The position numbers were made by a program, and so were the translations under genes. Below are positions 21,701 through 34,153 of a DNA stretch of 64,000 bases, piece after piece. This stretch comes from Lepturacanthus savala. Taxonomy: Eukaryota > Chordata > Actinopteri > Scombriformes > Trichiuridae. The DNA lies in contig CM060466.1 of NCBI GenBank assembly GCA_030544235.1, forward strand, positions 5,299,592 through 5,363,591, written 5' to 3'. Every line of letters begins with the position of its first letter. The stretch's first letter is position 1. The notes under the pieces are model-generated. The model was not told the DNA's origin. It worked only from the letters and a program-made list of their open reading frames with translations, and searched no databases.

Positions 21701-24700
21701 AAATAAGCAGTCTAGATTATCACATGACATTAATACTGAATCATCCTCAGCTCAGTTTATACTAGAAACTCTTACTTTGTGTTTGAGGGTCCAGGTTCAT
21801 CACTGAAGAATGGCGGTAGATCTTTAGACCGATCACTGCTCAGAGACACACAGGTGGATATTAGAGACTCTGCTCTTTGTCTGTGGAAACAACAAGAGTT
21901 TTATACATGTCATTAGTGCTAGTAAAGAGCAGATGCCACATAAACCATGATTTATTAGAGACAACAAATACTTCAGATCAGATAACTGGGGGTTGGATCC
22001 CTTTAAACCAGAAGTGGGCAATCCTGGTCCTGGAGGCCGGTGTTGGTGCAGGATTTTGTTCCAACTAAGAAGTTACACACCTGATTCTACTAATGAAGGC
22101 CTTAGCAAGGGCTGCAGAAGTTGATTAATAGAAGCAGGTGTTACCGCTTGGTAGGAACAAAAAACACTTGGGTAATTAGAGACACAATTTGAAGCGGTTG
22201 CAGGTTATTCTCTAGGAGAAATTTATTAAAGTGTCATGACAGTGACTTCCTGTTGCCAGCAGGGGGCGGTCTTACGTGGTGTGAATATGAACATATACAC
22301 ATGTTCAGTGTGGGACTACTATCATACACAACCAATTTCATCCAGATTGTATGTTCATTTCCTGGAGAAATCGCCACTTCCTTTTTCATGGCGAAACATC
22401 AGAATTTGAGGCCTCGCCGAGGCCACGCCCTAACCTTTAGAGCCACCATTTCAATAATTTTTCATCATTGAGGTCTTTAGACGCCACAGCCAAAATTTGA
22501 AGTCACTGCTGATAAATCCCTAGAACTAGTTCGTCAAAGTACGACGCCTGCAAACGCCGATTTCGCTGACGTTCAATTCAAGATGGCCGACTTCCTGTTG
22601 GACTTAGGATATGGATCCAAGAGGCTTTTTTGTCCATCCTGAAGTACTCCATGTGTCTGCCGAATTTTGTAAGTCTAGGTTAAAGATAAAGCATGGGGCT
22701 TTACATTTGAAAGTTGTTTCCTGCTACCAATAGGGGGCGCTATGAGTGTAAGTGAATATGAGTGTATAAATATGTTCAGGGCGGGACCCTTATGAAGCAT
22801 CAGAGATTTGGTGCAGATAGAACATAGCATGTGGAAGTTATGATGAGTTGATGTCACATGGCGAGGGATGGAAACTCGCCGCCTCGCTGAGGCCACGCCC
22901 TCCAATGAAAACTCATGGTATTAAACATATTTCATCACAAAGGTCTTGACATGCCAGAAACACAATTTGAAGTGGTTATCCATAATTTCCTCTGAGAAAT
23001 TCATTAAAGCGTGACGACAGTGACTTCCTGCTGCCAGCAGGGGGCGGTCTGACATGGCGTGAATATAAACATATACACGTGTTCAGGGCGGGACCAGCAT
23101 CATACACCATCAATTTCATGCAGTTTGAATGTTCCTTTCATGGAGAAAACACAACTTCCTTTTTCATGGCGAAACATCAGAATTTGAGGCCTCGCCAAGG
23201 CCACGCCCTCCGATGAAAACTCACCATTTCAATGATTTTTCATGATCAAGCCCTTTAGATGCTACAACCAAAATTTGAAGTCGCTGTTGGCAATTTCCTA
23301 GGACTAGTTCGTCAAAGTACAATGCCTGCAAACAGCGATTTCTGCAACTTTTGGCGATGTTCGATTCAAGATAGTGGACTTCCTGTTAGAGTTAGGCTAT
23401 CGGTACCTGGGGTCTTTTTTGTCCGTCTTGACCTGATACATGTGTGTGCCGAATTTCGTTCCTCTATGTGAAACTATATGGTGAGGGTGTTCTTTTGAAA
23501 ACTGTTAGGTGGCGCTATAGAGCCATTTTGCCACGCCCATATACAAATCCTATAAAATACGTAAATTTTCACCAGGCCCGATGCAGCTGCCAAATTTGGT
23601 GAGTTTTCATGTATGTTCAGGCCCCCAAAAAGGCAGTTGATTACGCAGAAAAAATCTTAAGTGTCAAACGAAGAACAATAGGGCCTCGTGTACCGCGACT
23701 GCCTTGCAGTCGCCGCTCGGGCCCTAATAAAATGCTGATCAGACTGAAGATATCAACGTTTATTAACTGTGTAATTTATGTCTGATCCACCTATTACTGC
23801 GAAAAAAAGAAAAAGGTGACAAACTGGTCTGTAAAAATTCATCAGAGTGATGAAAACTACATGTGAGATGCTCAAAATTTCCAAGTGGACAACCCCCTGA
23901 CCTTTGACCTCTGAAGAATGTTTCCCCCCTTTCTAGTGTCACCCCCTGGATAAAGATGCACCAGCTGCCACTGCAGAACAATATGCCCTCTGTATATTAA
24001 TCTATATTAAAATATTGGTTAAACATTTCAGAAATAAAATCAGTGCTGTAGTAATTACGCCGCAATTTAACACGTTAAAAAATTGAATGCAATTAATTAT
24101 GAGTATCAACGGTGGCGAGCCAACGCTTGCGCATTTGAATTTTGGCCCATTGAAGGACCCGTAGTGCTACGTCACCTGCGCCAGTAAATTAACAACAACA
24201 AGACATGGAACAGACTCAGGAGGATGAGGCAAGTGCGTCTTCAGTCACTGAACGACAACTTTATTGACAAAAAGAACAGAGACGGGACGATAAATAACAA
24301 CAACAAGGAGTTCTCTGACCACCGCAGCAACTCCAGCCTGACCAAACATGTTGAGGCAAGTTAGATCCTGTGGGTTTTTGATTCCAGAGGTTGATACTGA
24401 AACCACGGATCCTCTTTTGGGGTTGAGGTGTTGATCCTCTGACCTTTAACCTCTGGTAAACTATGTCATGTTCTCCTGACTTACCTGCTGCGTCAGCAGC
24501 AGATGTGGCCTCAGTGAAAGGCCTAAAGAAATATGCCTGTTGGCGTCTTGTTCTTCATTTTGCCTCATTTAGAGGCACGTTATACTTCTATTATTCATTT
24601 TAATTGCTATATTGAGCTTAAGTGCCTATTTGAGACAGCCTTATTTTATTTATTTAACTGAATTGTTGTATTTGTTTTACATTTGTGAATAATGCACCTG

Positions 24701-26948
24701 GTCTAACTGGTTTAATGTGCTTGACCTTTACTTTTGGATGTAATTCATGAAGCACAGTTCACCAATAAAACATTGGATTTCAGATCTTCTCTTCTTACTG
24801 TATTCAATTGATTAGTCATCACTACAATTTATTAATATCCTAGAATTCTAATTCTTTATCAGGAGACCTTTAGCAGATATGACATTAAAATGCGATTAAT
24901 TTGATTAATTACAAAATCCTGTAATTAATTCGATTAATATTTTTAATCGACTGACAGTACTACTTTATACATAATTAAAGGTGGAAACACAGAAACAATG
25001 CAGTCAGTGTTTTAATGTAGATTATCACATGACATTAATACTGAATCATCTTCAGCTCAGTTTATACTAGAAACTCTTACTTTGTGTTTGAGGGTCCAGG
25101 TTCATTGCTGAAGTTTGGAGGTGCATATTTAGACCGATCACTGCTCAGAGACACACAGGTGGATGTTAGAGACTCTGCTCTTTGTCTGTGGAAACAACAA
25201 GAGTTTTATACATGTCATTAGTGCTAGTAAAGAGCAGATGCCACATAAACCATGATTTATTAGAGACAACAAATATTTCAGATCAGATAACTGGGGGTTG
25301 GATCCCTTTAAACCAGAAGTGGGCAATCCTGGTCCTGGAGGCCGGTGTTGGTGCAGGATTTTGTTCCAACTAAGAAGTTACACACCTGATTCTACTAATG
25401 AAGGCCTTAGCAAGGGCTGCAGAAGTTGATTAATAGAAGCAGGTGTTACCGCTTGGTAGGAACAAAAAACACTTGGGTAATAAAATGCTGATCAGACTGA
25501 AGATATCAACGTTTGCTAACTGTGTAATTTATGTCTGATCCACCTATTACTGCGAAAAAAAAGAAAAAGGTGACAAACTGGTCTGTAAAAATTCATCAGA
25601 GTGATGAAAACTAAATGTGAGATGCTCCAAATTTCCAAGTGGACAACCCCCTGACCTCTGACCTCTGAAGAATGTTTCCCCCCTTTCTAGTGTCACCCCC
25701 TGGATAAAGATGCACCAGCTGCCACTGCAGAACAATATGTCCTCTGTATATTAATCTATATTAAAATATTGGTTAAACATTTCAGAAATAAAATCAGTGC
25801 TGTAGTAATTACGCCGCAATTTAACACGTTAAAAAATTTAACGCAATTAATTATGAGTATCAACGGTGGCGAGCCAACGCTTGCGCATTTGAATTTTGGC
25901 CCATTGAAGGACCCGTAGTGCTACGTCACCTGCGCCAGTAAATTAACAACAACAGACATGGAACAGACTCAGGAGGATGAGGCAAGTGCGTCTTCAGTCA
26001 CTGAACGACAACTTTATTGACAAAAAGAACAGAGACGGGACGATAAATACCAACAACAAGGAGTTCTCTGACCACCGCAGCAACTCCAACATGTTGAGGC
26101 AAGTTAGATCCTGTGGGTTTTTGATTCCAGAGGTTGATACTTAAACCACAGATCCTCTTTTGGGGTTGAGGTGTTGATCCTCTGACCTTTAACCTCTGGT
26201 AAACTATGTCATGTTCTCCTGACTTACCTGCTGCGTCAGCAGCAGATGTGGCCTCAGTGAAAGGCCTAAAGAAATATGCCTGTTGGCGTCTTGTTCTTCA
26301 TTTTGCCTCATTTAGAGGCGTGTTATACTTCTATTATTCATTTTAATTGCTATATTGAGCTTAAGTGCCTATTTGAGACAGCCTTATTTTATTTATTTAA
26401 CTGAATTGTTGTATTTGTTTTACATTTGTGAATAATGCACCTGGTCTAACTGGTTTAATGTGCTTGACCTTTACTTTTGGATTTAATTCATGAAGCACAG
26501 TTCACCAATAAAACATTGGATTTCAGATCTTCTCTTCTTACTGTATTCAATTGATTAGTCATCACTACAATTTATTAATATCCTAGAATTCTAATTCTTT
26601 ATCAGGAGACCTTTAGCAGATATGACATTAAAATGCGATTAATTTGATTAATTACAAAATCCTGTAATTAATTCGATTAATATATTTAATCGACTGACAG
26701 TACTACTTTATACATAATTAAAGGTGGAAACACAGAAACAATGCAGTCAGTGTTTTAATGTAGATTATCACATGACATTAATACTGAATCATCTTCAGCT
26801 CAGTTTATACTAGAAACTCTTACTTTGTGTTTGAGGGTCCAGGTTCATCACTGAAGAATGGAGGTAGATCTTTAGACCGATCACTGCTCAGAGACACACA
26901 GCTGGATATTAGAGACTCTGCTCCGTCCTGTTCCTCCAAATCATTCAT
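16201..26948 (-). CDS. Fish NLR receptor: N-terminal repeats, RING, FISNA-NACHT, LRRs (NLRC3-like)
   Basis: Fish-expanded NLR proteins are cytosolic pattern receptors of innate immunity. Coding exons on the minus strand: 26948-26824 (start), 25185-25081, 21880-21776, 21652-21441, 21321-19521, 18936-18763, 18355-18182, 17773-17600, 17090-16917 and 16371-16201. Phases agree throughout, with no internal stop over about 1072 codons. Exons 1-3 each carry the same motif (CVSLSSDRSK, EPGPSNTK). Exon 4 is a C3HC4 RING finger (CSLCQD, CGHWFCRQC, CPQCG). The 1801-nt exon holds the FISNA segment and NACHT with Walker A GVAGVGKT (about 278-285) and Walker B ALFIFDGLDE (about 351). Four 174-nt exons and one of 171 nt encode 58-residue LRRs (HLRELDLSNNQLQDSG). 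The last exon is followed at once by GGG TAA, so the protein may end there; otherwise a later exon was missed. Which NLR subgroup it belongs to, and whether it is expressed, I cannot tell. Confidence 0.87.
18659..18721. repeat. (TA)n microsatellite in an NLR intron
   Basis: About 31 TA dinucleotides between the first and second LRR exons of the NLR gene. Confidence 0.95.
22013..22165 (+). mobile_element. hAT-type MITE copy (also at 25318-25470)
   Basis: The sequence gggcaatcctggtcctggag, then ggttggtgcaggattttgtt, tgattctactaatgaaggcc and gcaggtgttaccgcttggta, is the same family as the complete element at 50570-50771. The two copies differ at few bases because they were duplicated with the NLR exon units. 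Confidence 0.75.
22176..23724 (-). mobile_element. 1.55-kb insertion, Harbinger-like end, two internal 779-bp repeats
   Basis: Unit 2 of the duplication has gggtaataaaatgctg where unit 1 has gggtaa, 1549 extra bases, then taataaaatgctg. This gives a filled and an empty site with a TAA duplication. Read on the minus strand the insertion starts gggcccgagcggcgactgca and continues with ggcagtcgcggtacacgagg. A TAA target and a GGGCCC terminus fit PIF/Harbinger. The other end (ttagagacacaattt) is not an inverted match, so the element may be truncated. Inside, positions 22176-22950 and 22953-23730 are two tandem copies offset by about 779 bp (ccagcagggggcggtct, gcgaaacatcagaatttgag). No transposase is present. 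Confidence 0.75.
24030..24965 (+). mobile_element. hAT-derived non-autonomous element (second copy at 25783-26700)
   Basis: The block runs from atcagtgctgtagtaattac to gactgacagtactactttat, with short inverted ends (agtgctgt / acagtact). It contains paired attaatt/aattaat palindromes and, near 24205, an open stretch reading MEQTQEDEASASSVTERQL, which resembles the N-terminus of a hAT transposase exon. Both copies arose with the NLR exon duplication. Decayed and non-coding. Confidence 0.5.
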
Positions 26949-27586
26949 CTTCCAGAGTCTGAGAGAGAGAGAGACCAAAATTAAAGGAACATTAACTCGA
27001 CATGATTGTGACTGTTGGTTCTGTTGGGGAGGGGTTGCATCTAGACCACATTCACATACACGTCTATCTCTCCCTGGTTACATTTTTCCTATTTCCCTCC
27101 TAGAAATGAATCATATTTATAATGAATGTTCAGCCTCTGTAGGATGATCTAGTCCAGATTTGAGGAGTTTATGTATATCTGATGTGGACCTGGTTGGATG
27201 TGGTCTCAGTATGAACAAAAATCTGTGAAATCTCCCTTTAAAGAAATAGAAAAAAAGGTTTTACAAATTCAATATTTCATGTGAGGAAAGTTAACATCTT
27301 CCATCAAATGTCTGAAATGATTTTACATCAAAAGTAGAATAAAGAACAGACTGTTGCTGTGCACACACACTATAATAAATATGATCCTATTCCTAACAAA
27401 ATGCAGCTTCTCAGTTCATTTACCTCTAACTTTAACAATGATTTTGTCTCCATCACAGACAAACTCTGAGTTAAATCCAACAAACAGCAGCAGAAAACAG
27501 GAAAATCAACTGATTTACTGAGTCTCTTTAATCTACTAAACCACTAATATGAAAATAATTATATAATAAACACATTGACACTCACC

Positions 27587-27710
27587 GAGTCACTGTTTGC
27601 TGCAGTTTGCTTCTTCTTCTCCTTTACAGGAAGTCACACGGGTGTGATCATATTTTCAGGAAATGACTCCGTGCTGTGGTTTGTTTTCCTGTAACAGGAA
27701 GTTAGATAAT
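27587..27710 (-). other. Probable 5' UTR exon of the NLR gene
   Basis: On the minus strand a purine-rich stretch with CTTCCTGTAAAGGAGAAGAAG ends at a donor (ACTCG|GTGAGTG at 27586). The next coding exon has an acceptor CTCTCTCTCTCAG at about 26959. Similar donor-bearing blocks at about 31712 and 33963 (ACCTG|GTGAGTG) look like duplicated first exons. No protein is encoded here. Confidence 0.45.
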
Positions 27711-27896
27711 TTTGAGAAAAGCTGCAGTAGAACCCAGACTGGATTCTGTTCTGTTTGGACTGTTGAATGACATGAATTCTTTGCTTTTGCATTTTTTATG
27801 TCCTTACGTGGTTATAATGATATAATAATATAAGACAACCAATAGTGATTAAATGGAAATGTGACGATAATGGAACAATAAACCTTTTTCACATAG

Positions 27897-29816
27897 ATAG
27901 AGCAGTGAAATACAGCGTTACAGTAGAGAAATACAGCGTGACAGTAGAGAAATAGTGTTATAGCAGTGAAATACAGTGTTACAGCAGTGAAATACAGCGT
28001 TAAAGTAGAGAAATACAGCGTGACAGTAGAGATATACAGCATTCCAGCAGTGATATACAGCATTACAGCAGTGAAATACAGCGTGACAGTAGAGAAATAC
28101 AGCGTGACAGTAGAGAAATACAGCGTGTCAGCAGTGAAATACACCGTTACATTAGAGAAATACAGCGTTACAGCAGTGAAATACAGCGTTACAGCAGTGA
28201 AATACAGCGTTACAGCAGTGAAATACAGTGTTACAGCAGAGAAATACAGCATTAAAGCAGTGAAATACAGCATTACAGCAGTGAAATACAGTGTTACAGC
28301 AGTGAAATACAGCGTTAAAGTAGAGATATACAGCATTACAGCAGTGAAATACAGCGTTACAGCAGTGAAATACAGCGTTACAGCAGTGAAATACAGCGTT
28401 AAAGTAGAGATATACAGCATTACAGCAGTGAAATAGTGTTACAGCAGTGAAATACAGCATTACAGTAGAGATATACAGCATTACAGCAGTGAAATAGTGT
28501 TACAGCAGTGAAATACAGCATTACAGTAGAGATATACAGCATTACAGCAGTGAAATAGTGTTACAGCAGTGAAATACAGCATTACAGCAGTGAAATACAG
28601 CATTACAGCAGTGAAATACAGTGTTACAGCAGTGAAATACAGCGTTAAAGTAGAGATATACAGCATTACAGCACTGAAATACAGCGTTACAGCAGTGAAA
28701 TACAGCGTTACAGCAGTGAAATACAGCGTTAAAGTAGAGATATACAGCATTACAGCAGTGAAATAGTGTTACAGCAGTGAAATACAGCATTACAGCAGTG
28801 AAATACAGTGTTACAGCAGTGACATACAGCGTTACATTAGAGAAATACAGCATTACAGCAGTGAAATACAGCATTACAGCAGTGAAATACAGTGTTACAG
28901 CAGTGAAATACAGCGTTAAAATAGAGATATACAGCATTACAGCAGTGAAATACAGCGTTAAAATAGAGATATACAGCATTACAGCAGTGAAATACAGCGT
29001 TACAGCAGTGAAATACAGCGTTAAAGTAGAGATATACAGCATTACAGCAGTGAAATACAGCGTTACAGCAGTGAAATACAGCGTTAAAGTAGAGATATAC
29101 AGCATTACAGCAGTGAAATAGTGTTACAGCAGTGAAATACAGCATTACAGCAGTGAAATACAGTGTTACAGCAGTGACATACAGCGTTACATTAGAGAAA
29201 TACAGCATTACAGCAGTGAAATACAGCGTTACAGCAGTGAAATACAGCGTTAAAATAGAGATATACAGCATTACAGCAGTGAAATACAGCGTTACAGCAG
29301 TGAAATACAGCGTTAAAATAGAGATATACAGCATTACAGCAGTGAAATACAGCATTACAGCAGTGAAATACAGCGTTACAGCAGTGAAATACAGCATTAC
29401 AGCAGTGAAATACAGCGTTACAGCAGTGAAATACAGCGTTAAAGTAGAGATATACAGCATTACAGCAGTGAAATAGTGTTACAGCAGTGAAATAGTGTTA
29501 CAGTAGTGAAATACAGCGTTAAAGTAGAGAAATACAGCGTTAAAGTAGAGAAATACAGCGTTAAAGTAGAGAAATACAGCGTTACAGCAGTGAAATACAG
29601 CGTTACAGCAGTGAAATACAGCGTTACAGCAGTGAAATACAGCGTTACAGCAGTGAAATACATCATTACAGCAGTGATATACAGTGTTACAGTAGAGAAA
29701 TACAGTGTTACAGCAGTGAAATACAGCGTTACAGCAGTGAAATACAGCATTACAGCAGTGAAATACAGCGTTACAGTAGAGAAATACAGCGTTACAGTAG
29801 AGAAATACAGTGATCT
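27897..29816. repeat. 21-bp minisatellite, about 90 units
   Basis: Tandem units of gcagtgaaatacagcgttac(a), with recurring variants (cagtagagaaatacagcgtg, aaagtagagatatacagcat) and occasional 16-bp units. The variants recur in higher-order blocks: nearly the same series of units appears at about 28560-28770, 28780-29120 and 29130-29475. Open frames on both strands (YFTAVTL / YSVTAVK repeats) are consequences of the 21-bp period. Confidence 0.95.
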
Positions 29817-30149
29817 CCTGTCGCTTGGATTATTGTAATGATCTGCTCTCTGCTCCTCCTAAAAAGACCATTTACAATCTCCAATTAAGGACAGAGTTCC
29901 CTTTTTTTCCATAACTAGATGTGATTTAACCAGGTCCAGCTCATAGACCACTACACCTAGCCCTCCTGTTACACCCTGTGTCCTCTGGGTCTAAATGACC
30001 CGTCTTCACTAAACCCCCAATAGAAGCAGCTTAATTGAATTTTAAACACCAAATTTCATATTACTTGAAGAAACAACTTGTCCTTCACCACAATACATAT
30101 AGTATTCACTTCGTCCAGTGAACAATTTAAGACAATACAATACCAAAAT

Positions 30150-30425
30150 ATGGTCATGGGTAAGCGGTTAGGGTTGCCGGTTTGACTCCTGACCCGCCAG
30201 GTTGGTGGGGAGAGTATTTAACCAGTATTTAACCAGTGTACCAGCCCATCCTCCTCCATGACTGAGCTACCGTCCCGCTGCTCCCCAGGGCCATTGGGGG
30301 CTGCCCCCTTGCATGGGTGAGGCATAAATGCAATTTCATAGTGTGCAGTGTGTGCTGTTTCACAATGACAACTGGGAGTCGGGTGTTTCCCTTGTTGGCT
30401 TTCACTTTCACTCTGACTTTAAAAC
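30150..30425 (+). mobile_element. SINE-like element
   Basis: It starts gtaagcggttagggttgccg with a B-box-like ggtttgactcc and continues with gctgctccccagggccattg, ggcataaatgcaatttcata and a ctttcactttcactctgact tail. This layout is a familiar teleost SINE type. Flanks 29820-30150 and 30430-30840 show nothing I can name. Confidence 0.55.
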
Positions 30426-30846
30426 AGCATATCTGTTGATATACTGATATCTCTTCCTCTTATTTGCCCTAGCTGGGGACGTGGCTGTGAAAAAAAAAAC
30501 CTTTTAGGGGATTTTTTTTGGTTTTTAACACCTGAGGACAACAGGAGGGCTCGACTTCTCAAATATGGACTGGATTATCCTACAATCGGTGAAATAAGGC
30601 TGTGTAATTAAACGAATTTTGATCAAAATCATCCAAACTCATAAGCCCTAGGCGGAACATTCAATAAATTTATTAATTTATTACAGATTTTTATCTGGAC
30701 CTGGTTGGGTGTGGTCTAGGTTCAAAATAACAAAAGTGAAAGTAAAATCTCCCCTTGCACATTTTCTTGTGAGGAAACTGAGGCTCTAAATTTAGCCTGA
30801 TAGGATGACAGGAATGAAAACATCCCCCTCAGCTCTTAATGTCTTC

Positions 30847-30848
<2 letters not shown>

Positions 30849-30903
<55 letters not shown>
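30849..30903. repeat. (AC)n microsatellite
   Basis: About 27 AC dinucleotides. It directly precedes a partial NLR unit remnant (cagattatcacatgacatta). Confidence 0.95.
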
Positions 30904-30907
<4 letters not shown>

Positions 30908-31387
30908 TTAAACGAAGAGCAGATTATCACATGACATTAAATACTCAGTCAGCTTCAGCTCATTTTACAGTAGAAACTCTTACTTTGTGTATTTTATTTA
31001 ACCATTAAAAGTATTTTCAATGAAAACAGAAAAAAAACATTAACATTTTCTTGTAAAATCATTTGTTTGCAATAAAGAAATAAATGTACCGGACTTTTTT
31101 TCCCAAAAGTCCGGCACTAGACACAAAATACACATCCCTTTAAATAACACCTATTCTGGATCAGACTGTTTCTTCCCTTTTGCTTGTTTATATATTATTT
31201 ATTGATTGATTTCGTTCTTGTACCAGGATGCAGTGTACATATTGTATATATTACATAATAAAACTAAACTGACCAATCACAGCCCTGCAGGAGCTGAACT
31301 GACCAATCACCTTTTGATCCGCGTCGTATAAACTTGACTTTACTACTTGGCAATTTTCCGTTTGAACTGCGTAATCGAAACTTAACT

Positions 31388-31577
<190 letters not shown>

Positions 31578-32044
31578 GAAACCAGGAAATGACATTAGAA
31601 GGCGACTAATTTTATTTTTTTTTATCTAGTAAACAACATCTACTAACAACATGAAACTAATCATCAGTTCTGACATGAATCCTTCATTTCAGACACATTA
31701 TTAACACTCACCAGGTCAATGGGCTCGTGCTCCTCCTGTTAACGTCAACGACAGCTGCAGGAAGTGAAGATCAACTACAAACTGTGAAGTAGAAAGAATA
31801 TACACTGAATAAACAGGAAGTCAAAGATGTATTCACTTCCTGTTTATGTCTAGTAGTAGTTAACAGAAGACGTTTATTTATTAAGGCGGTTATTTATAGA
31901 TAGGAATTTAAATTATTATAATATTATATATCACTTATCAATACTAATAATAAATATTATTATATAACATTTATTAAAACAAGCAATCACAGCTTTATAA
32001 AAAAAAATAATTTAATACAATGATACACACATCTTCACATAGAC

Positions 32045-32230
32045 TACATACTAACCAGAGGTGTCAAGTAACGAAGTACAAATACTTCGTTACTGTACTT
32101 AAGTACACTTTTTAGGTATCTATACTTTACTCCATTACTATTTTTTTCCGCCTACTTCTGACTTCTACTCATTACATTTTAAGACAAGTAGCTCTACTTT
32201 CTATTGCTGACATTTTTATAACCAAACGGT
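32045..32230. repeat. Dispersed teleost repeat with a palindromic core
   Basis: The block ggtgtcaagtaacgaagtac, aaatacttcgttactgtact, then taagtacactttttaggtat contains the palindrome agtaacgaagta / tacttcgttact. I recognise it as a common fish interspersed repeat, probably a DNA-transposon derivative. The rest to 33200 shows nothing I can name. Confidence 0.5.
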
Positions 32231-33204
32231 CTCGTTACTGTCGCTTTAACTTGGTGAACCGTTAATTTTTATAAAAACGGGTGAAAACTGCTGCGGGTTA
32301 CAAATGCGCCTTCAAAAAATAAATATTATACAAACCTGAAAAAGACTTTACGTGTCCATGGGGACACATTTACAGTGACACCGGTCTGTCCCCTTCTCCC
32401 ACACTGTCCCTACGTAAGTCAACAAACAGGTTAAATAAAGGAGAAAGTGTTTCTGCAACGAGGTGCGTTCAGGTGTCCTCGTAAATCGGAAGTCCTGACG
32501 TCAGAGAAGCACTGAAATCTAGCATCTATACAAGTACAAACGTTGAGCTTTTCCTTTAAGTCCATTAATATCCTTTCTCTTTTATTCTGTATTCAATGAT
32601 ATTCCCGTTTTTAAGTTGGGAAGCGCTCAGTTCTGATGTTATGTTGTTCAGAACTCAGAGTTCCGACGTCCGTTAACGCATCATCTCGACCCATGTGTGG
32701 TCCTAGAGGAGCAGGTTCTTTTGCCTGTTCCTGCCGCAGGAACCTGATTCAAATGGATGAATGATTAACTCAAAGAGTAAGTGATGATTTATCTATTGAG
32801 CCAGAGAAGGAAACAAAAAATCTGCATTTTTCCAAACCAAAAGGTATAAATATCCACTGCCTGTTGCCTTTCCAAATAGACCCCCTATGGAAATGTTACC
32901 ACCATCACCTCCATGTACTCCCAGTGTCTCTCTGTCTCTGGCCTGAATACCTACCTCTTGATGCTACCTCGGTTTGGATGTTGAATTCCAATAAAGTTTG
33001 AGAAACATGCTCCTGGAGTTGCTTTGTCTTTGATAATAACAGGTTTATGATGATGCTGTGTGTTGGGCAACGTGTATAATCAGTTTCAAATTAAGCTTCC
33101 AATCTATATATTGGCACCAACTCATTTATTTGATCAGCATCAGAATTCTTTGTCACATGTGGATGTGCATCCACAGTAAAATGAAAAACGACGCTCACTT
33201 TAGA

Positions 33205-33565
33205 ACTGGGGCGACACGGTGGCGCAGGGGTTAGCGCTGTTGCCTCACAGCAAGAAGGTCACAGGTTCAAGACCTCCTTGGTCCTGGGTCTGGGACCTTT
33301 CTGTGTGGAGTTTGCATGTTCTCCCCGTGTCTGTGTGGGTTTTCACCAGGTACTCCAGCTTCCTCCCACAGTCCAAAAACATGCTGAGGTTAATTGGAGA
33401 CTCTAAATTGCCCGTAGTTGTGAGTGTGTGAGTGAATGGTGTGTGTGCCCCACGATTGGCTGGAGACCATCTGGGGTGTATCCCTGCCTCTTGTCATAAC
33501 GCGCTGGGATTGGCTCCAGCAGACCATGTGACCCTAATGAGGAATAAGCAGGTATAGAAAATGAC
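33205..33565 (+). mobile_element. tRNA-derived SINE
   Basis: A complete-looking SINE. An A box (tggcgcaggggtta) and a B box (ggttcaagacc) lie 30-40 bases apart near its start. They are followed by the widespread body tttgcatgttctccccgtgt, ctccagcttcctcccacagt and ggttaattggagactctaaa, and a 3' tail ending gactgactgact. Tail fragments of the same family are at 48255-48340 and, inverted, at 15868-15915. Confidence 0.8.
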
Positions 33566-33796
33566 TGACTGACTTTAGAACTGTGCAAAAATACAATACA
33601 AGCAAGAATAATAAGATGCAAATAGAAAGAATAAATAAAATATAAGAATGAAAATATAACCTCCGTGGCAGAGGAAAAATATACATAATGTAGGGAATAT
33701 GCAAATAATATACATATTGTATATATTACATAATAAAACTAAACTGAACTGACCAATCACAGCCCTGCAGGAGCTGAACTGACCAATCACCTTTTG

Positions 33797-33832
<36 letters not shown>

Positions 33833-34112
33833 GAAACCAGGAAATGACATTAGAAGGCGACTAATTTTATTTTTTTTAATCTAGTAAACAACATCTACTA
33901 ACAACATGAAACTAATCATCAGTTCTGACATGAATCATTAATTTCAGACACATTATTAACACTCACCAGGTCAATAAGCTGCTTCTCCTCCTGTTAAAGT
34001 CAATGACAGCTGCAGGAAGTGAAGACCAACTACAAACTGTGAAGTTGAAAGAATATACACTGAATAAACAGGAAGTCAAAGATATATTCACTACTTTTGA
34101 CACCACTGATAC

Positions 34113-34116
<4 letters not shown>

Positions 34117-34146
<30 letters not shown>
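34117..34146. repeat. (AC)n microsatellite
   Basis: About 15 AC units followed by a short TA-rich stretch. The sequence from 34150 to 34580 holds nothing else recognised apart from possible upstream regulatory DNA of slc43a3. Confidence 0.9.

Positions 34147-34153
<7 letters not shown>

Larger units (their letters stand above)
21713..26880 (-). repeat. Tandem duplication carrying NLR N-terminal exons
   Basis: A unit beginning tagattatcacatgacatta starts at 21713, 25018 and 26761. Unit 2 (25018-26760) is 1743 bp. Unit 1 (21713-25017) is the same plus a 1.55-kb insertion. Unit 3 is partial and diverges after about 26925. Each unit carries one copy of the short NLR exon and the hAT-type MITE, and units 1 and 2 also carry the element at 24030/25783. 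A further trace of the unit start is at 30920-30995. Identity between units is high by eye, so the duplication is fairly recent. Confidence 0.9.

Noticed and set aside
24030..26700. A functional hAT transposase gene in the duplicated element
   Set aside because: Only a short N-terminal-like stretch is readable, and it breaks at stops; the element is too short for a transposase.
31075..31115. A small palindrome (gtaccggac ... gtccggcac) as a regulatory hairpin
   Set aside because: Isolated, in AT-rich intergenic sequence, with no context to give it a role.
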